In this document: piece after piece, positions 50,971 to 60,231 of the stretch
How the letters are laid out: each line of letters starts with the position of its first letter
Position numbering within the stretch: position 1 is the first letter of the stretch
Assembly (NCBI RefSeq): GCF_019575955.1
Contig: NZ_CP080575.1
Span: 1,240,001-1,304,000 of the forward strand
DNA length: 64,000 bases
Reading direction: 5' to 3'
Origin: Nesterenkonia pannonica
GTDB lineage: Bacteria > Actinomycetota > Actinomycetes > Actinomycetales > Micrococcaceae
The notes under the pieces: model-generated
Databases searched by the model: none
Seen by the model: the letters and a program-made list of their open reading frames with translations, nothing else
What the model was told of the DNA's origin: nothing
Made by a program: the position numbers and the translations under genes

Positions 50971-51663
50971 TCAATGTGGCTTGTTTCCTGCGCCCCGCCT
51001 ACCGGCGCATCGCCCGACTGGATGCCCTTCGACAGCCACGACAGATCGCCCCCGTCGGTGTTCGTCGCGTGGACGCTCGGCTTACCAGTGCCGTAGCGCA
51101 CAATCGATACGGATGCAGGGCCCACACTGATGCGCTGGAACAGGTCCAGGTGCATGCCCAGGGCGTCGGCCAGAATGGATTTGATGATGTCGCCGTGGCT
51201 GACCGCCGCCCACACGGCCTCGGGTCCGTGCTCGGCTTCGACGGCTGCATCGTGACGGCGGATCGCGGCCACCGACCGAGCCTGCATTGCGGCCATCGAC
51301 TCACCGCCGGGAAAAACGACTGCGGACGGCTGGGACTGCACCAGCGACCACAGGTCCTCGCCCGCGAGATCGGTCAGACTGCGACCCTGCCAGTCGCCGT
51401 AGTCGCACTCGATGAGGTCAGACTCGACCGGTGCGGACGGTGCGCCCGCCTGGCGATCGAGGATGTGCCGGGCGGTCTGCTGACAGCGCTCAAGGGGGCT
51501 GGAGACCACCGCCGCCAGCGGAACGGCCGCGAGCCGCTCGGCGGTGAGAACTGCTTGATCGCGTCCCACCTCGTCCAAGCTGACGCCGCATGGCCCTGCC
51601 TGCCAGCAGCCCCGTGGCATTTGCTGTGGTGCGGCCATGCCGCACGAGAATTGCTGTCGCCAT
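50971..51663 (-). CDS. Histidine phosphatase of the MSMEG_4193 type
   Basis: Phosphomutase-like phosphatase: ATG 51663 gives MATAILVRHGRTTANATG with the RHG motif. After a break near 51600 come LLAGRACGVSLDEVGRDQAV, LAAVVSSPLERCQQTARHIL, LIECDYGDWQGRSLTDLAG and VWAAVSHGDIIKSILADALG, the four active-site blocks of this superfamily. A break near 51005 leads to a stop at 50971. At 51080 GCTTAC changes GTGRPS to GTGKPS. First gene of the three-gene operon with DUF3090 and SCO1664. The substrate is unknown. Confidence 0.9.
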
Positions 51664-51780
51664 CTTGCAAGCTTATCCACGCGGGCGAACAGCGCGTCAC
51701 ACGGTCGGCGTCGCCTCCCTGACGACACGCATAGAGTGGCTCGACAGAGTCCTCATCGCCAGCATGGAGGTCACGACACC

Positions 51781-52495
51781 GTGAGCGCACCGCCGACGTC
51801 CGAACCGACCGAGCAGCCCGGGCGGGTTGAGACGGCCGAGAATCTCGCCGCCAGGCTTGACCGCCCCATGGGAGTCCTCGGGGTGCTGTTCCTGTTCGTG
51901 TTGCTCGGGCAGCTGCTCGTGACAGAGCCCACCTGGAGCCGCGCCCTGACCATCACAGGGTGGATGTTCTGGATCGTCTTCGTCGCCGAATTCATCCTGC
52001 GTGCTTACATCGCGCGCTTCCAAGCAGCGTTCTGGCGGCGTAACTGGTGGCAGGTGATCTTCCTCCTCGTACCCTTCCTGCGATTCGTCAGAGCGCTGCA
52101 GGCTGTGAGGCTGCTGCGCGTCGCACGAGTGGCGCGTGTCGGAAGCATCGTCTCCGCCGGAGTGCGCGGCTCGCGCTCGGCGGGCAGACTGCTGTCGAGC
52201 CGCATCGGATGGCTGGCAGCCGTGACGGGGTGGTCATTCTGGCCTCAAGCCAGCTGCTCTACGCCTTCGAATCGCAGACGAACTACGGCACCGCCCTCTA
52301 CGAAGCTGCGCTGGCCACCGTCACCGGAACGGGCATCACCACTGAGGACCCGCTCTCCAAAGCTGTCCAGCTGGTGCTGGCGGTGTACTCCGTAGGCGTT
52401 TTCGCCACACTCGCTTACTCGCTGGGGCGTTCTACCTTCGCGGCGAACAGTCATCGGACGTCGCCGCGCCGCTTGGTGAATCGGGTGCTGAGTAA
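51781..52495 (+). CDS. Voltage-sensor ion channel-like membrane protein
   Basis: Six-helix ion-channel-like protein of about 238 residues from GTG 51781. S1-S3: LGVLFLFVLLGQLLVTEPTW, WMFWIVFVAEFILRAYIARF. S4 has regularly spaced Arg residues (RFVRALQAVRLLRVARVARV), as in voltage sensors. After a frame break near 52230 the pore half reads VVILASSQLLYAFESQTNYG, ALYEAALATVTGTGITTEDP and LSKAVQLVLAVYSVGVFATL. The place of the K+ filter TVGYG is taken by TVTGTGI. A break near 52425 gives the ending AGSLGAFYLRGEQSSDVAAP and stop at 52495. Selectivity cannot be predicted. Confidence 0.75.
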
Positions 52496-52546
52496 AGTCG
52501 TAACCATCCCTGCTTCCTTGTGCGGGGCCCGAGAGGAGGCGCAGCT

Positions 52547-53783
52547 GTGGAACAAGAGCTTGAGATCGTCATTGAAGGATCCGAGATCGCGGTTATCGGC
52601 GACCCCGTTGACGTGGAGGAGTTCCTCCACGCACAAGGGCTGGACTCTGCCCCATCTCTAGAACTCGACATGCGACGTCTGGGACCTTTGCTGGGCGCGG
52701 GAGGCATGGTCGCGAGACTGGGCTCTGACGTCGCCGAGAACTCGGGACGATGGGTCAAGCTCACCAATGAATCCGCGAAGGCCATGAAAGCGAACGGTCT
52801 CATGCCCACTGGGCAGCATGGTGTCAGCCACGCCATGGTCGGCAAGTCAGGCGAGATCAAGCAATGGCTCCAGGTCGTCAACAAAGCACCAGCGCTCGTG
52901 GGCGGTCCCATGGCGTTGGCGGCCGTAGCGGCGATGATGCAGCAGCGAGCAATGCAGCAGCAGATGGACGAAATCGTCGGCTACCTCCAGCAGATCGACG
53001 CGAAAGTGGAAGAGGTGCTCAATGCGCAGAAGGACACCGTGCTCGCCGACATGACCTCGGTCGAGTCGGTTCTCCGGAAAGCTTTCAACGTGCGTGAGGG
53101 GTCGGGGCAGGTTTCGACATCACGTGGTCGAAGCTGCAGGGTACTGAGCAGGCCATCGACCGCACCCGGGATTACGCAGTACGTCAGTTAAATCGCGTTG
53201 CCGACAAGCTTGCCGATAAGAGTGGGGACTTCGGAAGGACAGCCAAGGCCACCCGCCGAGCTGAGTCTGAGGTCCGTGAATGGTTGGCGGTACTTGCACA
53301 TAGCTGGCGTCTGCAGGAGGCGCTTCATGTTCTTGAACTGGATCGCGTTTTTGAGTCTTCCCGGAGCATCTGGAGGGGCACCGCCAAGGGCTCAAGGCTT
53401 CGCGTGAGCAAGACCTCGAAACGCTCACCCACAGCACCGACAAGCTGCTCAGCCAAATGATGCAGACCATCGAGGCGGCCAACTCCAAAGTACTGCTTCA
53501 CCCTCGAAATTCTCCCGCAGCCGTTCGGTCGAGCAGTCAGCCAGCCCAGGCCCTCCACGAATTTCGTGGCCTGCTCGGGCTAGATCCCGAGATCGACGCC
53601 GAACAGCTCGAAGTGAGGCGGTGGTTCGACGCAGCCGGGGAACGCGCCGAGAGAGCCGTGGATGGAGGGGTCGCAGTAGCCGGTAGGGCGAAGCAGCTTG
53701 GTGCACAGACCGCGGGACGGGCATCCGACGTGGCCAGTAATCTGAGCTCACATATTGCGCGCAGAGGTGACCGCCGGAATTAG
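52547..53783 (+). CDS. Coiled, membrane-touching protein of unknown family
   Basis: About 412 residues from GTG 52547 behind GAGAGGAGG. I do not recognise it. The N-terminal 40 residues (EQELEIVIEGSEIAVIGDPV) look like a small beta domain. A hydrophobic segment follows (APALVGGPMALAAVAAMMQQ), continuing directly into a helix with heptad character (RAMQQQMDEIVGYLQQIDAK, VEEVLNAQKDTVLADMTSVE). After breaks near 53105 and 53370 a second long helical part reads ESEVREWLAVLAHSWRLQEA and HSTDKLLSQMMQTIEAANSK, and the tail is Ala/Gly-rich (AGRAKQLGAQTAGRASDVAS). The architecture recalls membrane-active effectors or stress proteins, but that is only a resemblance. It stands 51 bases after the channel-like gene. 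Confidence 0.65.
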
Positions 53784-53853
53784 AACGCACTCTCGCAGAT
53801 GAGAGTAGGAACGCATATAGACGGTCAGCAGCGCTGAGGGACACACTGAGCGC

Positions 53854-54387
53854 ATGTGGTTCGACTCCTGGTCCGACATTCTGCGCACCCTGCTGGTCGG
53901 CACTGCCGCCTACGTCACGCTGATCGCCGTCCTGCGGCTCACCGGCAAACGCACGCTCGCCCAGCTGAACGCCTTCGACTTCGTCGTGACGGTGGCGCTC
54001 GGCTCCACCCTGGCGACCATCCTGCTCAACGCCGACGTGTCCTGGCTCGAAGGCGCCACCGCCCTCGCACTCCTCGCCGGGCTGCAGTACGCGATGGCGC
54101 TGATGTCCCGTCGTCGCCCGATCGTCAAAAAGGTGATCACCGCCGACCCCGACGTTCTCCTGCTCCACGGGCGCGTGGACCATGAGGCCCTTCGACGGCA
54201 CCGCATGACCGAAAGCGAAATTCGCCACGCGGCCCGACAGGCAGGCACAGGCGACCTCAGCAGAATCGCTGCGATCGTCCTTGAAACCAACGGTGCCTTA
54301 AGCGTCATCAGCGAACAGGAGTGGGGCGACGCCTCAGCCTTGAAAGGCACGAACCTCAGCCCGCGCGCGACGAGCGGACCTGAGTGA
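53854..54387 (+). CDS. DUF421 (YetF-like) membrane protein
   Basis: Intact 177-residue protein. Three N-terminal helices (ILRTLLVGTAAYVTLIAVLR, FDFVVTVALGSTLATILLNA, ATALALLAGLQYAMALMSRR) are followed by the cytoplasmic YetF domain with KKVITADPDVLLLHGRVDHE, and the signature MTESEIRHAARQAGTGDLSR and AAIVLETNGALSVISEQE. ATG 53854. Members are linked to stress or spore physiology in Bacillus, but the molecular function is unknown. CCTTAAGC at about 54296 may be a further GCCGGC misread that does not alter the frame. Confidence 0.93.
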   Translation: MWFDSWSDILRTLLVGTAAYVTLIAVLRLTGKRTLAQLNAFDFVVTVALGSTLATILLNADVSWLEGATALALLAGLQYAMALMSRRRPIVKKVITADPDVLLLHGRVDHEALRRHRMTESEIRHAARQAGTGDLSRIAAIVLETNGALSVISEQEWGDASALKGTNLSPRATSGPE

Positions 54388-54424
54388 GCGCCGCGTTCGG
54401 CCGCCTCCGTTCCGGACGCGCCGA

Positions 54425-55165
54425 CTACAGGGCAGTCTGCGGCGCAGCGAAGACAGTCCTCACCGCAGGCGCATAGAGCACCGATTCCGGCTTCCGGTCC
54501 GCGACGCCCGCGAAGCCTGCGGCCTCCAGGAGGCCATCGTCCAGCCGCAGCAGCTCCGCACGCTGCAGAGGCCACGGCTCATGGTGATTCCGGCAATAGA
54601 TGGTGCGCCCTCTGCGGCGCTCATGGAAGCCCCACCTGGCTGTCAGGAACGTCGACAGCGGATCTCCTGACATCTCGCCCTCGCGGGCACCCTCAGGCGT
54701 GGGTCGGATCGCGAACTCTGAGGCAGCGCTCCTGCGGCCGTGCCGAACCGTTCGGTACGCCACCTCGTCGTCTGTGCGCTCGCGCTTCATCGACGCCCAC
54801 TGGTACCGCAGTCCGAAGGCCGCCCGGGCCACCATCACCGGCACCAGGTGGGATGCCTCCAGGCTCCGGAACACGACGCCGCGCTTACTCTGCGCATCGA
54901 CCGAGTACAGGCGGACGTTCACCTCTGGGAACGAGCCCAGCCACGGGATGCGGGGACCTCCGAAGAATGAGCTGTCAGACATCTGAAAGCCCACGAGGCC
55001 GACCCACGAATCACCGTCGAACACGTCGGCGGAGCAGCCAGGCGGCATAAAGGGCTCCACCGCCTCAGGATCGACCCGCCAATGGAGGAAGACGACATCG
55101 CTCCACCGCTGCCCCAGAATGGCACGGCTTCCCAGCGGCGGCGGCTGTCGAGGCAGATGGTTCAC
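54425..55165 (-). CDS. DUF2071 (YqjF-like) family protein
   Basis: Intact 246-residue cytosolic protein of unknown function. Diagnostic parts: QRWSDVVFLHWRVDPEAVEP, FMPPGCSADVFDGDSWVGLV, GFQMSDSSFFGGPRIPWLGS, FPEVNVRLYSVDAQSKRGVV and FRSLEASHLVPVMVARAAFG. The Ser-Lys-Arg in AQSKRGVV comes from a GCTTAC site (54893) and would be Ser-Arg-Arg. ATG 55165. It is divergent from the nuclease-like gene 52 bases away and shows no frame break. Confidence 0.93.
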   Translation of the reverse strand: MNHLPRQPPPLGSRAILGQRWSDVVFLHWRVDPEAVEPFMPPGCSADVFDGDSWVGLVGFQMSDSSFFGGPRIPWLGSFPEVNVRLYSVDAQSKRGVVFRSLEASHLVPVMVARAAFGLRYQWASMKRERTDDEVAYRTVRHGRRSAASEFAIRPTPEGAREGEMSGDPLSTFLTARWGFHERRRGRTIYCRNHHEPWPLQRAELLRLDDGLLEAAGFAGVADRKPESVLYAPAVRTVFAAPQTAL

Positions 55166-55217
55166 TGCTCACAGCATAGATCAGCACGGCCGGTACAGTA
55201 CGCCGCGGGAGGCCCAC

Positions 55218-56068
55218 ATGGATCAAGCAGACGAAACGCGCAGCCGAAGCCGGACGAGGGACGCACTCTTCGGCCCAGCATCAGCCCCAACGCTGCACGT
55301 GATGACGTGGAACATTCTGGCGGCGCTCGCATGGGCCTGCACTGCGTGCCGCGGATCGGTGGGACACGAGGGCTCCGCACCTGCGGGACCTTCTGCGCGC
55401 AGAGATGCCCACTGTGCTGGGAGTGCAGGAAGCGCTCCCGGACCAAGCCGAGTGGGTGCACGCAGCCCTGGGAGACAGCTACGGCCGAGTGGGCTATGGA
55501 CGGGCGCGCGACGGCGGCGACGAGGCCGCCCCCATCTTCTACGACGCGCAGAGGCTGGAGCTGCTCGACTGGGGCCAGCACGCGCTCTCCCGTAAGCCAG
55601 GCGAACCCGGCTCCAGGTCATGGGGCAGCATGTTTCCGCGCGTCTTCGTTGCCGCATCCTTCCGCGACCGCGACACCGGCATGCGGTTCCAGATGATCAA
55701 CACCCACCTGGACCACCTCTCGGCCTGGGCGCGGCTGATGAGCGCACGTGCCCTGAGCGCCGCCGTGCAGGCTTGCCCCACCCCTCGTTCATCACCGGCG
55801 ATTTCAATACCGGTCCGGCGGCCGCCCCAATGCGGCATCTCCGCGAAGCCGCGCAGATGCGCGATGCGTGGACGCTGCCGAGAGCCGGCACAGCGAGGAA
55901 TGGGGCACATTCTCGCGATATCGGCCGCCTCGGGCCCCCGGCAGACGCATTGACTGGATCCTCGCCTCACCCTCCGTGCGCGTCACCGCAGCGGGGATCA
56001 GCACCGCACGGAACGCCCAGCGGGGATCGGACCACCTGCCTGTTCAGGCGCAGATAGAGTTGCGCTGA
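55218..56068 (+). CDS. Endonuclease/exonuclease/phosphatase family protein
   Basis: Metal-dependent hydrolase with the DNase I/ExoIII fold. ATG 55218 (MDQADETRSRSRTRDALF). TLHVMTWNI holds the metal Asn. After a break near 55330 come MPTVLGVQEALPDQAEWVHA (catalytic Glu in QEA), FYDAQRLELLDWGQHALS, RFQMINTHLDHLSAWARLMS (catalytic His/Asp in NTHLDH), SFITGDFNTGPAAAPM (GDFN motif) and at the end GSDHLPVQAQIEL (SDH motif). Breaks near 55775 and 55880 were crossed. No signal peptide, so it is likely cytosolic. The substrate may be a phosphodiester or sugar phosphate. It carries the only plus-strand GTAAGC variant of the anomaly (55592). Confidence 0.88.
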
Positions 56069-56666
56069 TGAGCGAATCCCCGCAGCCCACACGCTGGGTG
56101 ACCGAGACCAAAGAGGGTCACTCCCGGTGGTACATCGACCGGTTCCGCACCCTCGCGCAGGAGGGTGAGGACCTCGTGGGCGAGGCCAGGCTCCTCGATG
56201 CCATGGTTCCCGGGGAGCACGAATCCTCGACGCAGGCTGCGGGCCCGGACGCCTCGCCGCAGAGCTCCACCGCAGAGGCCACACCGTCCACGGTGCGGAC
56301 GCTGACCCGGAGCTGATCGCCGCGGCCGAGGAGGACAACCCTGGTCCGGCGTACTCAGTCGCTGACCTCGCGGAGCTCAGCCTGAGCGCCCTTGGAGCAT
56401 CAGCACCGTTCGACGCAGCGCTGATGGCCGGAAACGTGATGGTGTTTCGCCCCGACACCGAGACTCAGGTGCTGAGCAGGCTCCGCGACTGCCTCGTCCC
56501 CGATGGGCCGCTCGTGGTCGGGTTTCACACCGACCGGCACCTGAGCCTCACGGACTTCGACCAGTACGCGGCCGCCGCCGGGTGGCGCCTGGAGCACCGC
56601 TTCGCCACATGGGACCTCAAGGCGTGGCATCAGGATGCTGATTTCGCCGTCTCTGTCCTCCGATGA
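56068..56666 (+). CDS. Class I SAM-dependent methyltransferase
   Basis: ATG 56068 overlaps the preceding stop (TGATGA), so translation is coupled. The N-terminal helix region reads TKEGHSRWYIDRFRTLAQEG, followed, after a break near 56225, by the SAM motif I RILDAGCGPGRLAAELHRRG and acidic loop VHGADADPELIAAAEEDNPG. Motif II region is FDAALMAGNVMVF, then GPLVVGFHTDRHLSLTDFDQ and YAAAAGWRLEHRFATWDLKA near the C-terminus. About 200 residues, small-molecule type. Substrate unknown. Confidence 0.9.
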
Positions 56667-56699
56667 ACGAACGGACATGCCGCAGCCGCGGCAGCGCCC

Positions 56700-57576
56700 T
56701 CACGACGAGCACTCCGGCCCCGGCACAGTGGAGACCACGGCGAGCACCCCGTAGCCCACGGAGACCCGGATTCCGTCCGCTGCCGGAAGCCCGCTGATGG
56801 AGAAGCTCCATGCCGAAGCCGCCTCGCGCAGGCCCCACCTGCCGACGCCCACCGGAACAGACATTCCGGCCAGCGCCACAGCCGCAGAGCTGGGCAGCAC
56901 CGAAGCCGGAACGGTCGGCTCCAGTATTGCCGTCGAGAGCATGAAGATGGACGCGAAGCACAGCCATCCCAGCACGGACAGGGCCACCACCTGGATGACC
57001 TCGACGGCCGACAGCGCCCTCATCCACCGGGCGGCGATGCCCCCGGCGATCAGAGCTGCCACCAGGCATCCCGCGGCGGCAAGGGGCGCGAGCGTCAGCA
57101 GCACCGTCCCGGCAGCGGCAAAGACCACCGCGGTGCCCACCAGCCGTTCGGCGGCCATCGAGGCGAAACCCCGGGCGAAGGCCCGACGTCGGGAATCCGC
57201 CGCAGCGTCGGTGCTGTCGTCGGCAGCGCGCAGCACGTCGCCGCATGATGCCGCCCGGCATCACGCTGTTGAGGAACGCTGCCTGCCAGCACCTGGCCAC
57301 CGCAGCGCCGACCGAGACACGGATGCCCTGGTGCCCAGCGACGATGCGCCACCGGAGTGCCTGCACCACCACCCCGCTTCCGCCGAGCGCCAGCGCAGCG
57401 ATGAAGCTCCACCAGGGCAGCTCCCGGACGGCTGAGAAGAGGTTCTCCGGCCCCCAGAGCGCGGCCAGCGCCCACAGAATGAGCACCGTGACGGTGAGGT
57501 GGGCAGCCCCTGCCAGGACCGTCCGCCGCGTGGGCTGGGCTCCCGAGTCTGCGGCGTGCCGAGCCGATGCGCTCAC
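56700..57576 (-). CDS. Lysylphosphatidylglycerol synthase transmembrane-region (UPF0104) protein
   Basis: Polytopic membrane protein like the flippase half of MprF or AglD-type proteins. GTG 57576 follows the preceding methyltransferase stop by 4 bases. N-terminal helices: GAAHLTVTVLILWALAALWG and LPWWSFIAALALGGSGVVVQ, then the signature ALRWRIVAGHQG and AAFLNSVMPGGI, which is characteristic of this family. After a break near 57240 come FASMAAERLVGTAVVFAAAG, LAAAGCLVAALIAGGIAARW and SVPVGVGRWGLREAASAWSF. The 3' end is uncertain; the main frame stops at 56700. It is the last gene of the five-gene operon, suggesting transport of its lipid product across the membrane. Confidence 0.8.
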
Positions 57577-57580
57577 GGGG

Positions 57581-58446
57581 TCATGCCGTCGGCGCGGACC
57601 CCGGCACACAGGCGATGTCCAGGTGGCCTACGCGCACCGTGAGGTCCCCTGCGCGAAGCTGCCCGGAGCGGCGCCGCAGCCACTCCGCAGCGTCCTCGCG
57701 CATCGAGGGGTCCTGCTCCACCGCCGCCTGCGCGCGGTCGCTGAGATACCGCTCGACGAACTCGGTGTTCGCGGAGTCGAGGTCCCAGTCGGTGGCGATC
57801 ATCTCCACCTGCGCCCCGGCTGCGCGAAGCATTCGTGCGAACGCCTCGGCGCCGTCCGGGCCCAGCAGATCCTCGCGGCGCTGATGCGCGTCGAACGCTG
57901 ACGTGATCGCGGCATCGAAGGGGTCCTGCGGGGCGAGCGAGACCTCCCGGTGACGGTCAGGCTCAGCAGTGCGGCAGCGCCCTTCGACGCGATGGTCTCA
58001 GCGATCAGTGCGGCCTCCTGCTCGGAGAGCAGGTCCAGCAGCGCGGCGCAGGTCACCAGCACCGGTGCTCGCGACCCGATAAGCTCCGGAAGCCGATCCA
58101 CCGTGCCGACCACACGAGTGGTGGGCACCACGTGCTCATCCGGCAGCTCCGTGCTGACGTTCAGGAGCGAGGCGTCATGGTCCACCAAGACCCACTCGTG
58201 GGGCGCTGCGAGTCGAGGGGCCAGCCACGCCTGATTGGACCCGGTGCCCGAGCCGAGGTCGATCACCAGGGCCTACTCGTCGCCGTTCTGCTGGGAAGTC
58301 AGCCATTCGCTGATCCGATCGACGATCGGGGAGGTGCGCTCCCTGGCTCGGTGGTCGGCTGCACGCCTGAGGGTCAGCCAATCCGCAGCTACTGGGCGCG
58401 CTACCAGCCCAGCGCCTTCCTCAGGCTCTTCGCTGTCTCGCTCCAT
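57581..58446 (-). CDS. Class I SAM-dependent methyltransferase
   Basis: ATG 58446 gives MERDSEEPEEGAGLVARPVA, then ADWLTLRRAADHRARE. After a break near 58270 the SAM site reads LVIDLGSGTGSNQAWLAPRL and EWVLVDHDASLLN. Further segments are APVLVTCAALLDLLSEQEAA and, past a break near 57950, DPFDAAITSAFDAHQRREDL, LLGPDGAEAFARMLRAAGAQ and VEMIATDWDLDSANTEFVER. The C-terminal third is helical. It overlaps the glycosyltransferase by 46 bases. In similar actinobacterial clusters such a protein sits with glycosyltransferase and phosphatidyltransferase genes; the acceptor is unknown. Confidence 0.88.
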
Positions 58447-59449
58447 GGGCGGAGTCTATCCCGGCTCTCAAGGGCATTCGCGCGCCACCTGGCTCGAACG
58501 TCCTCGTGCTGAAGCCACCGCTCCAGCAGCGTCGTCCAGGCCCTGGCATCCTCAGGGTCCGCCGCGCTTCCGGGAGGGCTTCGTCCGCGACGGCAGACGG
58601 TTCGCCGAGCCCTGATGCGAGGGCTTCGACCGCACCTGTTCCGGCGCCGACCACCGCGGGGACACCGTGGGCGATCGCCTCGGTCACCACCATGCCATAG
58701 GTCTCCGCCAGGGAGGGGAGCGTGAGCAGATCAGCTGACTCCCAGGCGCTCTCCAGGGCGTGGCCCTGCAGCGGTCCTGTGACGCTGACCCGGCCGGACA
58801 GCCTGCGGGCGGCTGCGCTGAGCGCTTCCGCGTATGACGGATCCGAACCTGCAGGCCCGGTGATCTGCAGCTGCCACTCAAGGTCTGCCAGCGGCTCAAG
58901 TGCCCGCAGAAGCAGAAGGGGGTTCTTGCGCGGAGAGAGGGAGCCCAGAAACAGGATCTTTGGGGGTCGGAGCCCGTCGCGGGCGCACGAGCATCGGCGC
59001 CGGGCGGCACCGCCTCGCACTGCAGCGGACCGTAGCGGGCGATGATGTCCGCAGCCGCCCACCGGCTTGTGCAGATGATCCGGTCTGCACGGTGAAGAGC
59101 CGTCCGTTCCAGTGCCGCCGCATCGCGCTGCTGCTGGGGCTCAGTCCTGTTTCAGCCGGGAGGGGCAGGTGCACCAGAACCGATACTTCGACCCCTCGGC
59201 CTGAGCCTCTGCGAGAGCGTCTGGGGCTGCCGATGCGATGATTCCGTCCACCAGGGCTGAGCGGCACTGCTTCAGGCGGCGGGCCAATTCTCGCTCCGCC
59301 CCATGGTCCGGGGCAGGCCACGAGCCTCCGACCGCTGCCTCCTCGACGTCGGTCCCCAGCTCGCGCCACGCGTCGAGGACGCGCGCGTTGTAGATGGAGC
59401 CTCCGCTGGGGCCCGGCAGGTCTGCTTTACACCACAAAGGCCCGCTCAT
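58401..59449 (-). CDS. Glycosyltransferase family 4 protein
   Basis: GT-B retaining glycosyltransferase. ATG 59449 overlaps the preceding stop (ATGA). The N-terminal acceptor domain starts LWCKADLPGPSGGSIYNARV, with ALERTALHRADRIICTSRWA after a break near 59140. The donor domain reads PPKILFLGSLSPRKNPLLLL, RALEPLADLEWQLQITGPAG, ESADLLTLPSLAETYGMVVT and EAIAHGVPAVVGAGTGAVEA, that is, the GT4 ExxxxxxxE motif. Breaks near 58975 and 58575 were crossed, and the restored C-terminus ends WSETARSLRKALGW-like at 58401. About 350 residues. Probably glycosylates the lipid made by the neighbouring phosphatidyltransferase. Confidence 0.88.
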
Positions 59450-60231
59450 GCTCCGGCGCCGGTGCCATCAGGATGTCCCCTCCGGGTCCCCGCCGTCCGA
59501 GGCTCGCGCCCGTCGCGCTCCAGCAGGAAGATGTCGCGGCCGAAGGAGATGAGCAGCAGCGTCAGCGCCCCGCCGGCAAGTGCAGCGGCCAGCCCGGGCG
59601 GCACCACGGGCCCCAGGCCGATGACGACAGCCGTGGCCTGCAGAGCCGCGGCAGTTCGTCGGAACCCGCTGTAGGGCAGCGTCCGTCGCCAGTGCGGGCG
59701 CAGCCAGGTGCCTACTGCGAAGGCATAGCGCGTCAGACCGATGGCCAGGACCCACCACCCGACGGTGAGGGACAGCAGCCCCGAGAGGACCAGCAGCGCT
59801 GCCGCGTCGGACTCGGCATCCAGGCGGGCTCCTCCTCGCTGCCTCGTCCGAGGCGTCGGGCAGCCCACCCGTCGACGGCGTCGAGCAGGGCTGCCGCAGC
59901 GGCGAGGATCAGGACCGTCCACGTTCGGGCTTAAGCAGCGCCCCGGCTGCCGCAAGGACCAGGGCCGCGGTGAGCACGCCGACGATCGCAACACGAAGCA
60001 GGGTGACCCCGTCAGCCGCGGTGACGGTCCGGGGGCGCCGTCGCATGATGGACCAGGCGGCCACTGCGGGGACCAGCAGCGAGGCCGCCATGCTCCACGC
60101 GCCTCCGCCCAGTCTGAGGCGTGCGCCGCGGCAAGGATTGCCGCACCTGCCCCGGCGAGCAGGACCACGGCGGCAGCGGCAGGACCTCCGCGGCCGTCTT
60201 TGGGCCGCGCCGCGGTGCGGCTCGGGCTCAC
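59446..60231 (-). CDS. CDP-alcohol phosphatidyltransferase family protein
   Basis: Membrane enzyme joining a CDP-activated lipid or polyol to an alcohol acceptor. GTG 60231 overlaps the DUF3817 stop (GTGA). Helices: AAAAVVLLAGAGAAILAAAH and, in the shifted frame, GVTLLRVAIVGVLTAALVLA. The catalytic motif is readable after correcting breaks near 59930 and 59830: LLDAVDGWAARRLGR, then EEGARLDAESDAA, matching DGx2ARx7-8Gx3Dx3D. GCTTAAGC at 59929 lies just before it. Four more helices follow (VLSGLLSLTVGWWVLAIGLT, LQATAVVIGLGPVVPPGLAA). About 260 residues. It is second in the operon. Confidence 0.85.
   Translation of the reverse strand: MSPSRTAARPKDGRGGPAAAAVVLLAGAGAAILAAAHASDWAEARGAWRPRCWSPQWPPGPSCDGAPGPSPRLTGSPCFVLRSSACSPRPWSLRQPGRCLSPNVDGPDPRRCGSPARRRRRVGCPTPRTRQRGGARLDAESDAAALLVLSGLLSLTVGWWVLAIGLTRYAFAVGTWLRPHWRRTLPYSGFRRTAAALQATAVVIGLGPVVPPGLAAALAGGALTLLLISFGRDIFLLERDGREPRTAGTRRGHPDGTGAGA

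Noticed and set aside
8228-59936. Repeated GCTTAAGC octamer as a short repeat family, mobile-element footprint or enzyme site
   Set aside because: All copies are inside coding regions at places where GCCGGC restores both frame and consensus residues; there are no target duplications or flanking homology.
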